Shown: positions 16,810 to 24,844 of the stretch, one piece after another | How the letters are laid out: each line of letters begins with the position of its first letter | Position numbering within the stretch: position 1 is the stretch's first letter | From: Chryseobacterium indologenes | Lineage (GTDB): Bacteria > Bacteroidota > Bacteroidia > Flavobacteriales > Weeksellaceae | Assembly (NCBI RefSeq): GCF_002025665.1 | Contig: NZ_CP018786.1 | Span: forward strand, 1,860,001-1,924,000 | DNA length: 64,000 nt | Reading direction: 5' to 3' | Translations under genes and position numbers: made by a program | Notes under the pieces: model-generated | The model's input: only the letters and a program-made list of their open reading frames with translations | Database searches by the model: none | Told to the model about the DNA's origin: nothing

Positions 16810-17187
16810 ATGAAAAGAGTAACTGCTATCGGAGGAATTTTCTTCAAATGTAAAGACCCGGAACAAGTCAATGAATGGTATAAAACCCATCTAGGATTAC
16901 CAACGAGTCCATATGGTGCCAAATTCGACTGGAAAGATGAAGAATCTGATAAGAAAGGATATACACTGTGGAGTCCTTTTAAAGAATCTACCCAGTATTT
17001 TGAGCCTTCTGCTAAAGATTTTATGATTAATTATCATGTAGAGAATATCGAAGCATTGGTAGAAGAGTTAAAAAAAGAAGGGGTAACAGTACTGGATGAA
17101 ATCGCTACTTATGAGTACGGAAAGTTTGTCCACATCCTGGATCCGGAAGGAAATAAGATTGAATTATTCGAGCCGGCAGGGGAGTAG
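16810..17187 (+). CDS. VOC family (glyoxalase/bleomycin-resistance fold) protein
   Basis: The 125-residue single VOC-domain protein contains GIFFKCKDPEQVNEWYKTHLGLP at the N-terminus and FVHILDPEGNKIELFEPA at the C-terminus, the two halves of the beta-alpha-beta-beta-beta fold. The C-terminal Glu in IELFEP is a usual metal ligand; the N-terminal His ligand is replaced in GGIFFKC, so catalysis is uncertain. Enzyme class (lyase, dioxygenase, binding protein) cannot be told. It stands alone behind the 120-bp repeats. Confidence 0.85.
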   Translation: MKRVTAIGGIFFKCKDPEQVNEWYKTHLGLPTSPYGAKFDWKDEESDKKGYTLWSPFKESTQYFEPSAKDFMINYHVENIEALVEELKKEGVTVLDEIATYEYGKFVHILDPEGNKIELFEPAGE

Positions 17188-17254
17188 CCAGTTTGTTTTC
17201 CGGAGAATTTCTGAAAACTTTACCACCTATATAACAACTGAAGACGTACACATT

Positions 17255-17294
17255 CCCCTCCGCCGGAGGGGTGGCAAAAATTCAAAGAATTTTT
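17255..17294. repeat. Palindromic intergenic element
   Basis: Perfect palindrome CCCCTCCG-C-CGGAGGGG (17255-17271) is followed by a near palindrome AAAAATTCAAAGAATTTTT (17276-17294) and then GACGGGGTGG. This two-part layout looks like a dispersed Bacteroidota intergenic repeat; only one copy is in the window. Confidence 0.55.
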
Positions 17295-17363
17295 GACGGG
17301 GTGGTTTTCCACACAAAGCTCTCCACACTGTCATTGACTACATTGAGTCTTCGATTTCTGACA

Positions 17364-17399
17364 AAGGAAGAATCTCATAAACCCATAAGATTCTTCCTT
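17364..17399. terminator. Hairpin between convergent genes
   Basis: A perfect 12-bp stem AAGGAAGAATCT / AGATTCTTCCTT with a 12-nt loop lies between the VOC gene and the converging retropepsin-like gene. T-runs are weak, so terminator function is tentative. Confidence 0.5.
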
Positions 17400-17445
17400 C
17401 GTTTAAAATTGCAGCTGCTCTTAGTTTTGCAACATTTCTGTAATT

Positions 17446-18297
17446 CTAATCCAGAATATAGATTTTCTTCTCTTTAAGATTGAATCCCAGTTTTTTCCCC
17501 AGCCAGTTGATGCTTGTTTTACCTTCATAAATAAGACCATCTACAAAAAAGACCTTAGGCTTTTCAACCGTGGCAAAAGGGGTAGAAATAGAGCCGATAT
17601 CACTTTTATAAAACTTGGTCGTCAGATCAGGATTGAATTCACTTTTCTTTTCAACCACATTCAGGCCTTCTTTTTTGATATCCATCGTATTCATCAGGCG
17701 TTCACTCAGCCAGAAAGAATCTTTACCGGAACCGGAATCCAGAAGAACGTTAATCTTATATTTATTGTTCAGAAGCACATAGGTTGTAATATCCATCGAC
17801 TGGTCTGCATTGGTAGAAAGCTGGATATCCATTACTTTCTTGCCATTCAGTTTTTCTTTTGGAAAGATAAGCTCGTTGGTGGTATAGTCTATGATAAACT
17901 CTGTATCATAAAGCATGGGAAGGGAAATCAAACCGTCAATTCCTTTGATTTCCATATCATGTGTGGAGTACCAGGTATCTTTAAATTTTTTACCATTAAA
18001 AATAATCTCTTTTGATTTGAAAAGAGGAATCGTCATTTTCTCACCGGTTGCCCGAAAAGCCGTTAAATAGTTATACGTTTCTTTGGGTTCCAGACCTTTG
18101 GAAAAGTTTCCCAGGAAAAGATTGATTCCTCCTCCCGTATCAAAAATAAAATTTCCCTTTTTACCATCTATTTCAGCGCCTACCACCAGATGACCGGAAG
18201 GAAGAACAGAAATAGGCATTTTTTGGGAAAAAGCCATAGAGGTGATGGCTAATGAAGCGGTAATAACCGATTTTTTAATAAAGGATTGAATAAGCAT
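17446..18297 (-). CDS. Secreted retropepsin-like aspartic protease family protein
   Basis: The 283-residue protein has a signal peptide ending SMAFSQ near residue 25. It keeps two catalytic-type motifs: FDTGGG near residue 53 and LLDSGSG near residue 191, each with the hydrophobic-Asp-Thr/Ser-Gly pattern of aspartyl proteases. Fused tandem retropepsin domains of this layout are common secreted proteins in Bacteroidota, often of unproven activity. It is related by eye to the degenerate protein at 3624-4478. A -7-like box (TATATTTG on the minus strand, 18342-18349) lies 45 bp upstream. Confidence 0.8.
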   Translation of the reverse strand: MLIQSFIKKSVITASLAITSMAFSQKMPISVLPSGHLVVGAEIDGKKGNFIFDTGGGINLFLGNFSKGLEPKETYNYLTAFRATGEKMTIPLFKSKEIIFNGKKFKDTWYSTHDMEIKGIDGLISLPMLYDTEFIIDYTTNELIFPKEKLNGKKVMDIQLSTNADQSMDITTYVLLNNKYKINVLLDSGSGKDSFWLSERLMNTMDIKKEGLNVVEKKSEFNPDLTTKFYKSDIGSISTPFATVEKPKVFFVDGLIYEGKTSINWLGKKLGFNLKEKKIYILD

Positions 18298-18377
18298 CTG
18301 ATAATAGTAGTATTAGTTTTTATTAGGGTATTGAAACCTTACAAATATAATATAATCTGATGACTGGCAGGATATAT

Positions 18378-18594
18378 ACCCTTTGAAAGGGTCTCGAGGG
18401 ACTTGCTCAAGGGTCTTCAGTGACTTGAATAACCCCCTGTAGGGTGTTCATGTACGGTCTACAGCCACTTCGGAAGGGATTCTACCCCCTTAGTGAAGGG
18501 GCTATACCCCCTTGGGTAAGGGGGTAAAGGGTGTTGGTGAACGGTCTCCCGACCCTTATTGAAGTGGCTTTAGGGGCTTTAGAAGTGGGTAAAT
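18378..18594. repeat. Cluster of G/C-rich hairpins
   Basis: The 432-bp gap upstream of 18730 holds an unusual series of short dyads: ACCCTTTGAAAGGGT (18378-18392), CCCCTT-N4-AAGGGG (18486-18501) and TACCCCCTT-N4-AAGGGGGTA (18505-18526). Two related 19-mers, GGGTGTTCATGTACGGTCT and GGGTGTTGGTGAACGGTCT, flank the last two. Runs of G and C stand out against AT-rich surroundings. No convincing coding frame was seen. Confidence 0.65.
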
Positions 18595-18729
18595 GGATGT
18601 TTTTGATAATAGTAAAAGAAAAATGGCTTCCAATGAAAGGCATTATAATAACCAGTTTGTCTATCTTCCTGAAAATATCTTCATACTTAAAGTAAAATCC
18701 CTACATTTAATTCCTAATCAAAAAAGTAT

Positions 18730-18942
18730 ATGGAAACCAAAGTTATCAAAATCACACATGTTACAGGAACTTATATCATTGAGGCTGCTCATGGAAAACT
18801 TAATGATCTGAAAACCCAGTTGGACAAATGCCTGAACGATGAGCAGGGAGCTATTGTAGTAAAGGGAGAGGATGGTGATCAGTTTGTATATCCTTCCGAT
18901 CTTTTAAAAAATAGCTTCATTGCAATTGTAGACCGTGAATAG
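18730..18942 (+). CDS. Small hypothetical protein (70 residues)
   Basis: The short acidic soluble protein starts METKVIKITHVTGTYIIEAAHGKL and ends VDRE. A frame of similar length overlaps it from 18593, but the 18730 frame is favoured: it starts with an ATG after an AT-rich leader and has an ordinary amphipathic composition, and a terminator follows 25 bp after its stop codon. No family is recognised. It could fold as a small alpha/beta domain. Confidence 0.6.
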   Translation: METKVIKITHVTGTYIIEAAHGKLNDLKTQLDKCLNDEQGAIVVKGEDGDQFVYPSDLLKNSFIAIVDRE

Positions 18943-18966
18943 GAGATTTTTACAGGGATAAAAATA

Positions 18967-18993
18967 AAAACGGCTTCCATTGGAAGCCGTTTT
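18967..18993. terminator. Bidirectional terminator
   Basis: A perfect 12-bp stem AAAACGGCTTCC / GGAAGCCGTTTT with a 3-nt loop lies between the 70-residue gene and the converging XRE gene. Confidence 0.85.
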
Positions 18994-19012
18994 GTTCTTT
19001 ATGTAGAAGAGA

Positions 19013-19390
19013 TTATCCCTTTTTTAATTTTTCATTTTCTTCTTTTAAAGCTTTAATCTGCTCTTTCAGAAGATTAATGTATTCCTGTTGGTTTTCTAAT
19101 AAGTAATTTGGAACGTTACAATTATAGATGCCAGACTGATGAAATGAACTAGTGTCATTAAATGTTATGTTTTCATTTTTCTGTACAATATTCGGTTCTT
19201 TCTCTTCTTTGATATCTTCTATAGGAACTTCCAAAGCTTTAGCCAGTTTTTCCCATTCGTCATCAAATATTCTGACATCTCCATTTTCTTTTCTGCTATA
19301 GTTGGAGACATCTGTAGCAAGAAGATCAGCAATCTGCTGCTGAGTATAGCCTTTCTGCTTTCTTAAAGTTCTTAGTTTTTCCATTGTCAT
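19013..19390 (-). CDS. XRE family helix-turn-helix regulator with coiled-coil tail
   Basis: The 125-residue protein has an N-terminal HTH_3 domain (LRTLRKQKGYTQQQIADLLATDVSNYSRKENGD, residues 5-37), a linker with NxxF-type polar residues, and a C-terminal Glu/Lys-rich coiled coil (about residues 98-125) that probably dimerises. Start is ATG at 19390 or 19384. It is divergent from the AbiH gene, with 156 bp between starts, so it is the natural candidate for a regulator of that gene and of itself. The dyad TCTAT-N5-ATAGA at 19450-19464 is a possible operator. Confidence 0.8.
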   Translation of the reverse strand: MTMEKLRTLRKQKGYTQQQIADLLATDVSNYSRKENGDVRIFDDEWEKLAKALEVPIEDIKEEKEPNIVQKNENITFNDTSSFHQSGIYNCNVPNYLLENQQEYINLLKEQIKALKEENEKLKKG

Positions 19391-19508
19391 AGGATACCTG
19401 TGTTTTTACAAATGTAGTGAAAAAATAATACTATAAAATAAAGACAATATCTATATGGGATAGAATTATTAAATTTTCTTGTAATTTATATTTTATAAGG
19501 AAAAGAAT

Positions 19509-19516
19509 TATATTTG
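19509..19516 (+). promoter_or_regulatory. Candidate -7 box for abiH-like gene
   Basis: TATATTTG matches TAnnTTTG, 30 bp before the ATG at 19547. A TTG at 19479 is farther upstream than the usual spacing. Confidence 0.4.
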
Positions 19517-19546
19517 AGAGAAACTAAGACAGAAAATTAAAATTAA

Positions 19547-20821
19547 ATGAATAGATTAATCATTGTAGGAAATGGGTTTGATCTTGCACATGGATTGCCC
19601 ACATCATATTCTTCATTTTTAAATTTTATTTGGCAGGAATTTCATCAAACAACAACTAATCCATTATTTATGGAATTATTTGAAATTGACGAGATGCACT
19701 TGTCTACAAATGGGCTGAGTTATCAAGACTATAAAGATTTTTGTAGTAAAATGAAATTTAATTATAGGAGTAGTAACTATATGTTTAAAGATTCTCATTA
19801 TGGATCTACAAGTTTTAACCTTTTTTATAGAAACACTTTATCTTTTGATGAGGATTATCAAAAAGTATTTTCCTTTAAGAATAAATTTTTTGAATTAATA
19901 ACAGTTAGACAGGCAATTAATTGGGTGGACATTGAAAACTCTTATTACCAAGTTTTGATATCATTAATTACAGGCGAAGGAAAATATATGCATATAGGCA
20001 CTGTTAAACAACTAAACGAAGAATTCACTTCAATAAAAAATCTTTTAGAATATTATTTAACTGAAAAAATTGAAAAAAAATATCAGCTTAGTACTTCTTA
20101 TTCTCATTGTGAATCTATTTTAAGTTTATTTGAGTATAAGTTTAAAAATTTAAAATCACAATATAATGAGGATAATCCATTCTACTTAGAATTCCCACCA
20201 GACTACAGAAAAAAACTCGAAGATTTTGATTATTTATTTTCAGAAGGATACATCGATAAATCAAATAGCGCTTATGAAAATTTCTTTTTGGATTTCAACT
20301 ATACTTCCAATGTAGAAAATTATGTTACTAATTTAAATTTTAAAAATTCAAGATTTTTTGGTGAATCTTCACATATACAAATTCATGGTCAATTAAATGA
20401 TGTTATTAACCCAATTAATTTTGGTTTCGGAGATGAGATGGATGATCATTATAAGTTTTTGGAAAACACAAATGATAATGATTTTCTTGAAAACATTAAA
20501 TCTTTTATGTATTTGAATAATTCTAATTATAGAAAATTGTTAAACTGGATTGAAGCTGATGATTATCAAATATATATTATGGGGCATTCTTGCGGACTTT
20601 CAGATAGGACATTATTGAATACTTTATTTGAACATAATAATTGTAAATCCATAAAGATTTTTTATTATAAGGGAAAAGATGGATCAGACAATTTTAAAGA
20701 ATTATCTCAAAATATATCAAGACATTTCAATAAAAAATCATTGATGAGACAAAAGGTTGTCGATAAAACACTGTCATTACCTTTGCCACAAAATGTAAGG
20801 TATGATCAAAAGACTATTTAG
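19547..20821 (+). CDS. AbiH family phage abortive-infection protein
   Basis: The 424-residue protein begins with the AbiH hallmark LIIVGNGFDLAHGLPTSYSSF (residues 4-24), a nucleotide-binding-like loop. It ends with IHGQLN near residue 283 and YIMGHSCGLSDRTLLNTLF near residue 345, both typical of the family. AbiH confers abortive infection against lactococcal phages; the mechanism is unknown. The gene is visibly more AT-rich than its neighbours and sits next to tRNA-Ser, which fits horizontal transfer. The divergent XRE gene may control it. No second toxin or antitoxin gene was seen. Confidence 0.85.
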   Translation: MNRLIIVGNGFDLAHGLPTSYSSFLNFIWQEFHQTTTNPLFMELFEIDEMHLSTNGLSYQDYKDFCSKMKFNYRSSNYMFKDSHYGSTSFNLFYRNTLSFDEDYQKVFSFKNKFFELITVRQAINWVDIENSYYQVLISLITGEGKYMHIGTVKQLNEEFTSIKNLLEYYLTEKIEKKYQLSTSYSHCESILSLFEYKFKNLKSQYNEDNPFYLEFPPDYRKKLEDFDYLFSEGYIDKSNSAYENFFLDFNYTSNVENYVTNLNFKNSRFFGESSHIQIHGQLNDVINPINFGFGDEMDDHYKFLENTNDNDFLENIKSFMYLNNSNYRKLLNWIEADDYQIYIMGHSCGLSDRTLLNTLFEHNNCKSIKIFYYKGKDGSDNFKELSQNISRHFNKKSLMRQKVVDKTLSLPLPQNVRYDQKTI

Positions 20822-20920
20822 ACAGGATAATTTTTATTTATATATTATTTTCTATAAAAAAATAATTCCCCTGATTCCTAGTCTATTATTAAGTTTTGTT
20901 AAAATTTGTGTAGTAAAAGT

Positions 20921-20951
20921 TTTGCAGAAATTAAAAATCGTTCTATATTTG
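20921..20951 (+). promoter_or_regulatory. Consensus Bacteroidota promoter of tRNA-Ser
   Basis: TTTG (20921-20924), a 19-bp spacer and TATATTTG (20944-20951) match the -33/-7 consensus exactly. The mature tRNA starts 35 bp after the -7 box. Confidence 0.8.
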
Positions 20952-20985
20952 CACCACTGAAAACAACGGTATAGCCGGAGTTTAG

Positions 20986-21070
20986 GGAGAGTTGGCAGAG
21001 TGGTCGATTGCGGCAGTCTTGAAAACTGTTGACTGTAACAGGTCCGGGGGTTCGAATCCCTCACTCTCCG
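20986..21070 (+). tRNA. tRNA-Ser (anticodon UGA)
   Basis: The acceptor arms GGAGAGT (20986-20992) and ACTCTCC (21063-21069) pair perfectly, with discriminator G at 21070. The anticodon loop CTTGAAA has anticodon TGA at 21020-21022, the variable arm is long as in class II tRNAs, and the T arm is GGGGG-TTCGAAT-CCCTC. The 3' CCA is not encoded. It reads UCA codons. The gene borders an accessory region and is a plausible integration site. Confidence 0.96.
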
Positions 21071-21072
21071 CT

Positions 21073-21109
21073 AAGGGAGACATTCATTTTTGAATGTCTC
21101 CCTTTTTTT
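21073..21109 (+). terminator. Terminator of tRNA-Ser
   Basis: Stem GGGAGACATTCA / TGAATGTCTCCC with loop TTTT and T7. A nearly identical hairpin with loop AAAA recurs at 22707-22741. The rest of the 310-bp gap before the NUDIX gene shows no gene. Confidence 0.9.
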
Positions 21110-21329
21110 ATATATTCTATACGTATTGATTTTCAACTGATTACATTATTTTGGAATAATGTAAAATGTGTTCGAGTTTTGAATATTTCTTAATATAAGA
21201 AAATATTTGCTATTAGAAGATTCCCATTCTTCATTATTATGTGTTCAATATTCCCTTAACCATTCAATCTCATAGCTCAGATACAAGAGGTAATTTATAA
21301 TTTTGTTGAAGATATATGCAGTTCAGGTA

Positions 21330-21361
21330 TTGAAAACTCTTTTGGAATTTTATTATTTTTG
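21330..21361 (+). promoter_or_regulatory. Candidate promoter of the NUDIX/HAD pair
   Basis: TTG (21330-21332), a 21-bp spacer and TATTTTTG (21354-21361), 20 bp before the first ATG. Confidence 0.4.
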
Positions 21362-21380
21362 TTTAAAAAGGTAAAAAGAC

Positions 21381-21869
21381 ATGAATAATTGTGTGAATGG
21401 AATGAAGAAGGTAGCTACGCTATGTATATTAAGAAACAAGGATAAATTTTTGTTGCTAAAAAGACTAAAAGAACCAAATAAAGATATGTATGTTCCCGTT
21501 GGCGGAAAAATAGATCCATTTGAAAATCCTGACGATGCTGTGGTACGTGAAGTAATGGAAGAAACGGGAATTCATATTACTTCGAAACAGTTTTGTGGGA
21601 TTTTAACTGAAACATCACCTGTGAAATACAATTGGATAAGTTATGTATATGTATCAGATATCGAATTTGTAGATGCCCCATATTGTAATGAAGGAGAACT
21701 ACAATGGATAGATGCTGAAAATTTGGCGGATATTCCAACCCCTTTAACCGATTTATATATATACGATTATGTTTCTAAAGGTGAGGTTTTTGCGTTTAAT
21801 GCTATCTATGATTCAGAATTAAATCTGATATCTTTATGGGAACAGTACAGTAATACCCAAATTAGATAA
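21381..21869 (+). CDS. NUDIX hydrolase
   Basis: The 162-residue protein has a complete Nudix box near residues 41-63: G-x5-E-x7-REV-x-EE-x-G-I, read here as GGKIDPFENPDDAVVREVMEETGI. It hydrolyses a nucleoside diphosphate linked to another group; the 8-oxo-dGTPase type is possible from the length and the MKKVATLCILRNKDKFLLLKR start. An internal ATG at 21402 is the alternative start. It is followed after 25 bp by a HAD phosphatase, so the pair may clean up nucleotides or phosphorylated metabolites. Both lie between two matching terminator hairpins. Confidence 0.9.
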   Translation: MNNCVNGMKKVATLCILRNKDKFLLLKRLKEPNKDMYVPVGGKIDPFENPDDAVVREVMEETGIHITSKQFCGILTETSPVKYNWISYVYVSDIEFVDAPYCNEGELQWIDAENLADIPTPLTDLYIYDYVSKGEVFAFNAIYDSELNLISLWEQYSNTQIR

Positions 21870-21894
21870 TATTAAAAATTGAATAATTAATATA

Positions 21895-22596
21895 ATGAAT
21901 ATAAATAGAGAGTCCATCAAGATTATAGCCTTTGATGCTGATGATACTTTATGGATAAATGAACCCTATTACCAAAAGGCAGAGGTTGAATTTTGCCAAT
22001 TATTAGAAAATTATCTTCCTCAACATTCAATATCAAAAGAACTATTTGAAACGGAAATGAATAATCTATCCTTATATGGATATGGAGTGAAAGGTTTTAT
22101 ACTTTGTATGATAGAAACAGCGAGTAGAATCTCAGCAGGCCAATTATCTTTAAAAACAGTGAATAAGATTATAGAAATTGGGCAGGATCTATTAAGGATG
22201 CCAATTGAATTGCTGGATGGTGTAGAAGAGACATTGGCTCAACTTAATAAAAACTACAAATTGATAGTAGCCACCAAAGGAGATCTTTTGGATCAGGAAA
22301 GGAAACTAAATAATTCGGGTCTCCAAAAGTATTTTCATCATGTTGAGATTATGAGTAATAAAAAGAATAATGATTATTTAAAGCTCATGAGTAAACTTGA
22401 ATGCGAGGCAGGAGATTTCTTGATGATTGGGAATTCAATAAATTCAGATATTTTGCCTGTTTTAGAAGTCGGAGCACAAGCAATACATGTTCCGTATCAT
22501 GTAACTTGGGAGCATGAAAAAAATGATGAGAAAGTCAAACCAAATAATTTTTTACAGATAGAAAGTTTGGCTCAGCTTCTACCTATCCTGTTGTAG
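21895..22596 (+). CDS. HAD family hydrolase
   Basis: The 233-residue protein has motif I IIAFDADDTLW with nucleophile Asp, an alpha-helical cap, motif II LIVATKGD, a Lys in the motif III region and motif IV FLMIGNSINSDILPVLEVGAQAIHVPYH. It is a soluble phosphatase-type enzyme of unknown substrate. It is co-directional with the NUDIX gene and ends about 110 bp before the second terminator hairpin, so the two form one unit, probably acquired next to tRNA-Ser. Confidence 0.9.
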   Translation: MNINRESIKIIAFDADDTLWINEPYYQKAEVEFCQLLENYLPQHSISKELFETEMNNLSLYGYGVKGFILCMIETASRISAGQLSLKTVNKIIEIGQDLLRMPIELLDGVEETLAQLNKNYKLIVATKGDLLDQERKLNNSGLQKYFHHVEIMSNKKNNDYLKLMSKLECEAGDFLMIGNSINSDILPVLEVGAQAIHVPYHVTWEHEKNDEKVKPNNFLQIESLAQLLPILL

Positions 22597-22706
22597 AAAT
22601 GCACATTGTGGATAGTTTTTTAATGGCTAGCTATTAGATTAAGTCATAGCTATTACAATGTACGAATTATCGTTGATGGAATTTTTGAAAAATGTTCAAT
22701 AAACTT

Positions 22707-22741
22707 AAGGAGACATTCAAAAATGAATGTCTCCTTTTTTT
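22707..22741 (+). terminator. Terminator after the HAD gene, copy of the tRNA terminator
   Basis: Stem AAGGAGACATTCA / TGAATGTCTCCTT with loop AAAA and a T-run. It shares an 11-bp stem with the hairpin at 21073-21109 and carries the complementary loop. Confidence 0.85.
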
Positions 22742-22747
22742 ATGTTC

Positions 22748-22985
22748 TAAATTGCTTGATTTCCGGTCGGCTATACTGATATTCATCATTGTAAAGGCTT
22801 CATTAGCTACACGCCTAAAACGGTCAAGCTGGTCTACAACCAGATAGTTTACTGTTTTATGACGCTTTGTTATGAAATCTTTTAGTTTTATAAAATCAGA
22901 CGGTCAAATGTTATAGGTTAGATTATTCTTACTTGCTATGAAAAAATTGCATACCTGACGAGAATCGTATTTGTTTTCATGCAAG
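22748..22985 (-). pseudogene. Decayed serine site-specific recombinase fragment
   Basis: On the minus strand, 22748-22899 encodes DFIKLKDFITKRHK then VNYLVVDQLDRFRRVANEAF, which matches the catalytic domain of serine recombinases (usual form VDxLDRFSRD). Upstream, the expected RPxFDRL segment appears as TFDRL in another frame, and the reading frame has a stop (TGA) at that point. Neither the N-terminal catalytic Ser region nor the large C-terminal part is present. It is a remnant of an integrase or resolvase and marks an old insertion at the tRNA-Ser locus. It fills most of the 396-bp gap. Confidence 0.6.
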
Positions 22986-22992
22986 ACAACCA

Positions 22993-23973
22993 TCAATTCA
23001 TCTTTTCTTCTAATTCCCGCTTCAAAGTAGAAATCCGCTCATCTTTATCATTATGATGCCAGCCCGGAGCATTGAATATATACCCCAATTTCGCTTTCCA
23101 TGTAGGTGCATTTCGGACATCCTTTATCATATTTCCAAACTCATCAAAGACGATATGAAAAACATTATAAGTATGAATGTTATGATAAATGCCGTACTCC
23201 GTCGTTTTCTTTTCTTCCGCTTTGTACGTGCCGAAAAGATGATCCCAAATCATCAAAATACCTCCATAGTTATTATCTAAATCTTCAACTTTTCGAGAAT
23301 GATGCACCCGATGATTGGATGGAGAATTGAATATTTTATCGAACCACCCTAATTTTCCAATAGCATTAGTATGCGGCCAAAATTGAAAAATCAAGTTAAA
23401 TTGATGCATCATAGCAATCATAATAGGATGAAAACCAATAATGATAAAAGGGATATACCAAATATCTCGATATATGATTTCAAACCACCCTTGACGTAAT
23501 GCAATAGCAAGACTCAAATGATTAGCCGAATGATGATTGACATGACCTGTCCAAAATAATCTGATTTTATGACTCAATCTATGATGCCAGTAAAAGCCAA
23601 AATCCTGAACAATCATAACCAATAACCAAAGCCACCAGTGATCCGCATGCCATTTTAAAGTGAAGAATTTATTGAAATCTTTGATCCCGAAAATATCAGT
23701 AAGTCTAAAATGATTGTAAATCCAAAAAAAGTAGGACAATGAAATAGCTTTCATCCCAAAGTCTAATATTACTGCCCCTATCCCCAATCCGATACTCGAT
23801 ACATTATCTTTGATGAGTCTTTTTGTGAATACTTTTTGAGGAATCTGATACAAAAATATTTCCCCTACTATCAACAAGATAAACACAGGAATAAAATAAG
23901 TAACAGGATCGGTAAAATCCAATGGACAGAATAGGCCAATACTATGAAAAAAACGGTTATCTTTTCTTTTCAT
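22993..23973 (-). CDS. Sterol desaturase/fatty acid hydroxylase family protein
   Basis: The 326-residue membrane protein has about four or five hydrophobic segments. The His clusters of the di-iron fatty acid hydroxylase superfamily are HHRLSH, HVNHHSANH and NHRVHHS, with YHNIHTYNVFH nearer the end. The enzyme hydroxylates or desaturates a lipid using O2; the exact lipid is unknown. The downstream end falls beside the recombinase remnant. It lies 11 bp downstream of the YhhN-like gene; together they suggest an ether-lipid or hydroxylipid function. Confidence 0.88.
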   Translation of the reverse strand: MKRKDNRFFHSIGLFCPLDFTDPVTYFIPVFILLIVGEIFLYQIPQKVFTKRLIKDNVSSIGLGIGAVILDFGMKAISLSYFFWIYNHFRLTDIFGIKDFNKFFTLKWHADHWWLWLLVMIVQDFGFYWHHRLSHKIRLFWTGHVNHHSANHLSLAIALRQGWFEIIYRDIWYIPFIIIGFHPIMIAMMHQFNLIFQFWPHTNAIGKLGWFDKIFNSPSNHRVHHSRKVEDLDNNYGGILMIWDHLFGTYKAEEKKTTEYGIYHNIHTYNVFHIVFDEFGNMIKDVRNAPTWKAKLGYIFNAPGWHHNDKDERISTLKRELEEKMN

Positions 23974-23984
23974 AAGCCTTGATT

Positions 23985-24635
23985 TTATCGGATAATTCTG
24001 TTCTTTTTTTCAATGTCAACCACTCCCAACACCAACATCAATTGGGCTAAAACATAAGTAATCATCACAACAAGTTCTTTCCCAATACTATGCTGTACGA
24101 AAATATTAATGGCCAATACAGAATCTGATATTACAAACAAAACAGCTCCCAGGATTAATAATAAAGAATAAGTTCTGATACTAAAATACAGCATCGTAGC
24201 AATGGTAATTCCGTAAATTACCACGGGTATCTTCATTTCGTTTAAATAAGGATATATATAGTAAATAAATGAACCTAAATATAGAAAAACAAAGGGAAGC
24301 CAACTCCATGCATTTTTCTTTTTAATCTTCAAAAAATAAGCGATGTAACAAATATGAGCCAATAAAAAGCTTCCCAAACCGGGTATAAATCCCCATCCAA
24401 ATAACAAAAACACATCACCCAAAAAGCTCAAAATTAATCCAGATAAAAACCATTGGTTGATCCGACATATATTTTGTTTAGAATACGTAAAATAAAACCA
24501 GATAACAATAGGTAACAACAGTGGCTTGGTAAAAAACCGCCAAGAACTATGATCCATAGCAATAAATATTAAATCAAATGCAAAAACAATGGCAAGAAGG
24601 ACTAATAACAATTTGATATTCACAGACTTTATCAT
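23985..24635 (-). CDS. YhhN family membrane protein (lysoplasmalogenase-like)
   Basis: The 216-residue protein has seven to eight predicted membrane helices and YhhN/TMEM86 features: TKPLLLPIVIWFYF near residue 37, LILSFLGDVFLLFG near residue 69 and ISDSVLAINIF near residue 164. The family includes lysoplasmalogenase, which cleaves the vinyl-ether bond of lysoplasmalogens. It shares an operon with the di-iron hydroxylase-type gene downstream (11-bp gap), which supports a common lipid pathway. Activity in this organism is inferred from the family only. Confidence 0.85.
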   Translation of the reverse strand: MIKSVNIKLLLVLLAIVFAFDLIFIAMDHSSWRFFTKPLLLPIVIWFYFTYSKQNICRINQWFLSGLILSFLGDVFLLFGWGFIPGLGSFLLAHICYIAYFLKIKKKNAWSWLPFVFLYLGSFIYYIYPYLNEMKIPVVIYGITIATMLYFSIRTYSLLLILGAVLFVISDSVLAINIFVQHSIGKELVVMITYVLAQLMLVLGVVDIEKKNRIIR

Positions 24636-24844
24636 GGTACTTTTTTATTGCAATCTTTTAATTATCTTTTTTCTTGTTACAATATGGGTATATCTCCGGT
24701 TTGTGCCAAGTTATTCTATATGTGGCACTTAGCTCAGATTGTTAAATTACAAATAAAATTGAGATAAAATACTTTTGAAATATAAAAATACAATGCATCA
24801 CACTTTAGTTTATTTTATGTTTTAGAAATAGACTATTATTATTA

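Noticed and set aside
18593-18811. 72-codon frame overlapping the 70-residue gene
   Set aside because: Begins in the hairpin cluster and has a Lys/Ser-rich low-complexity product; the 18730 frame is better placed before the terminator.
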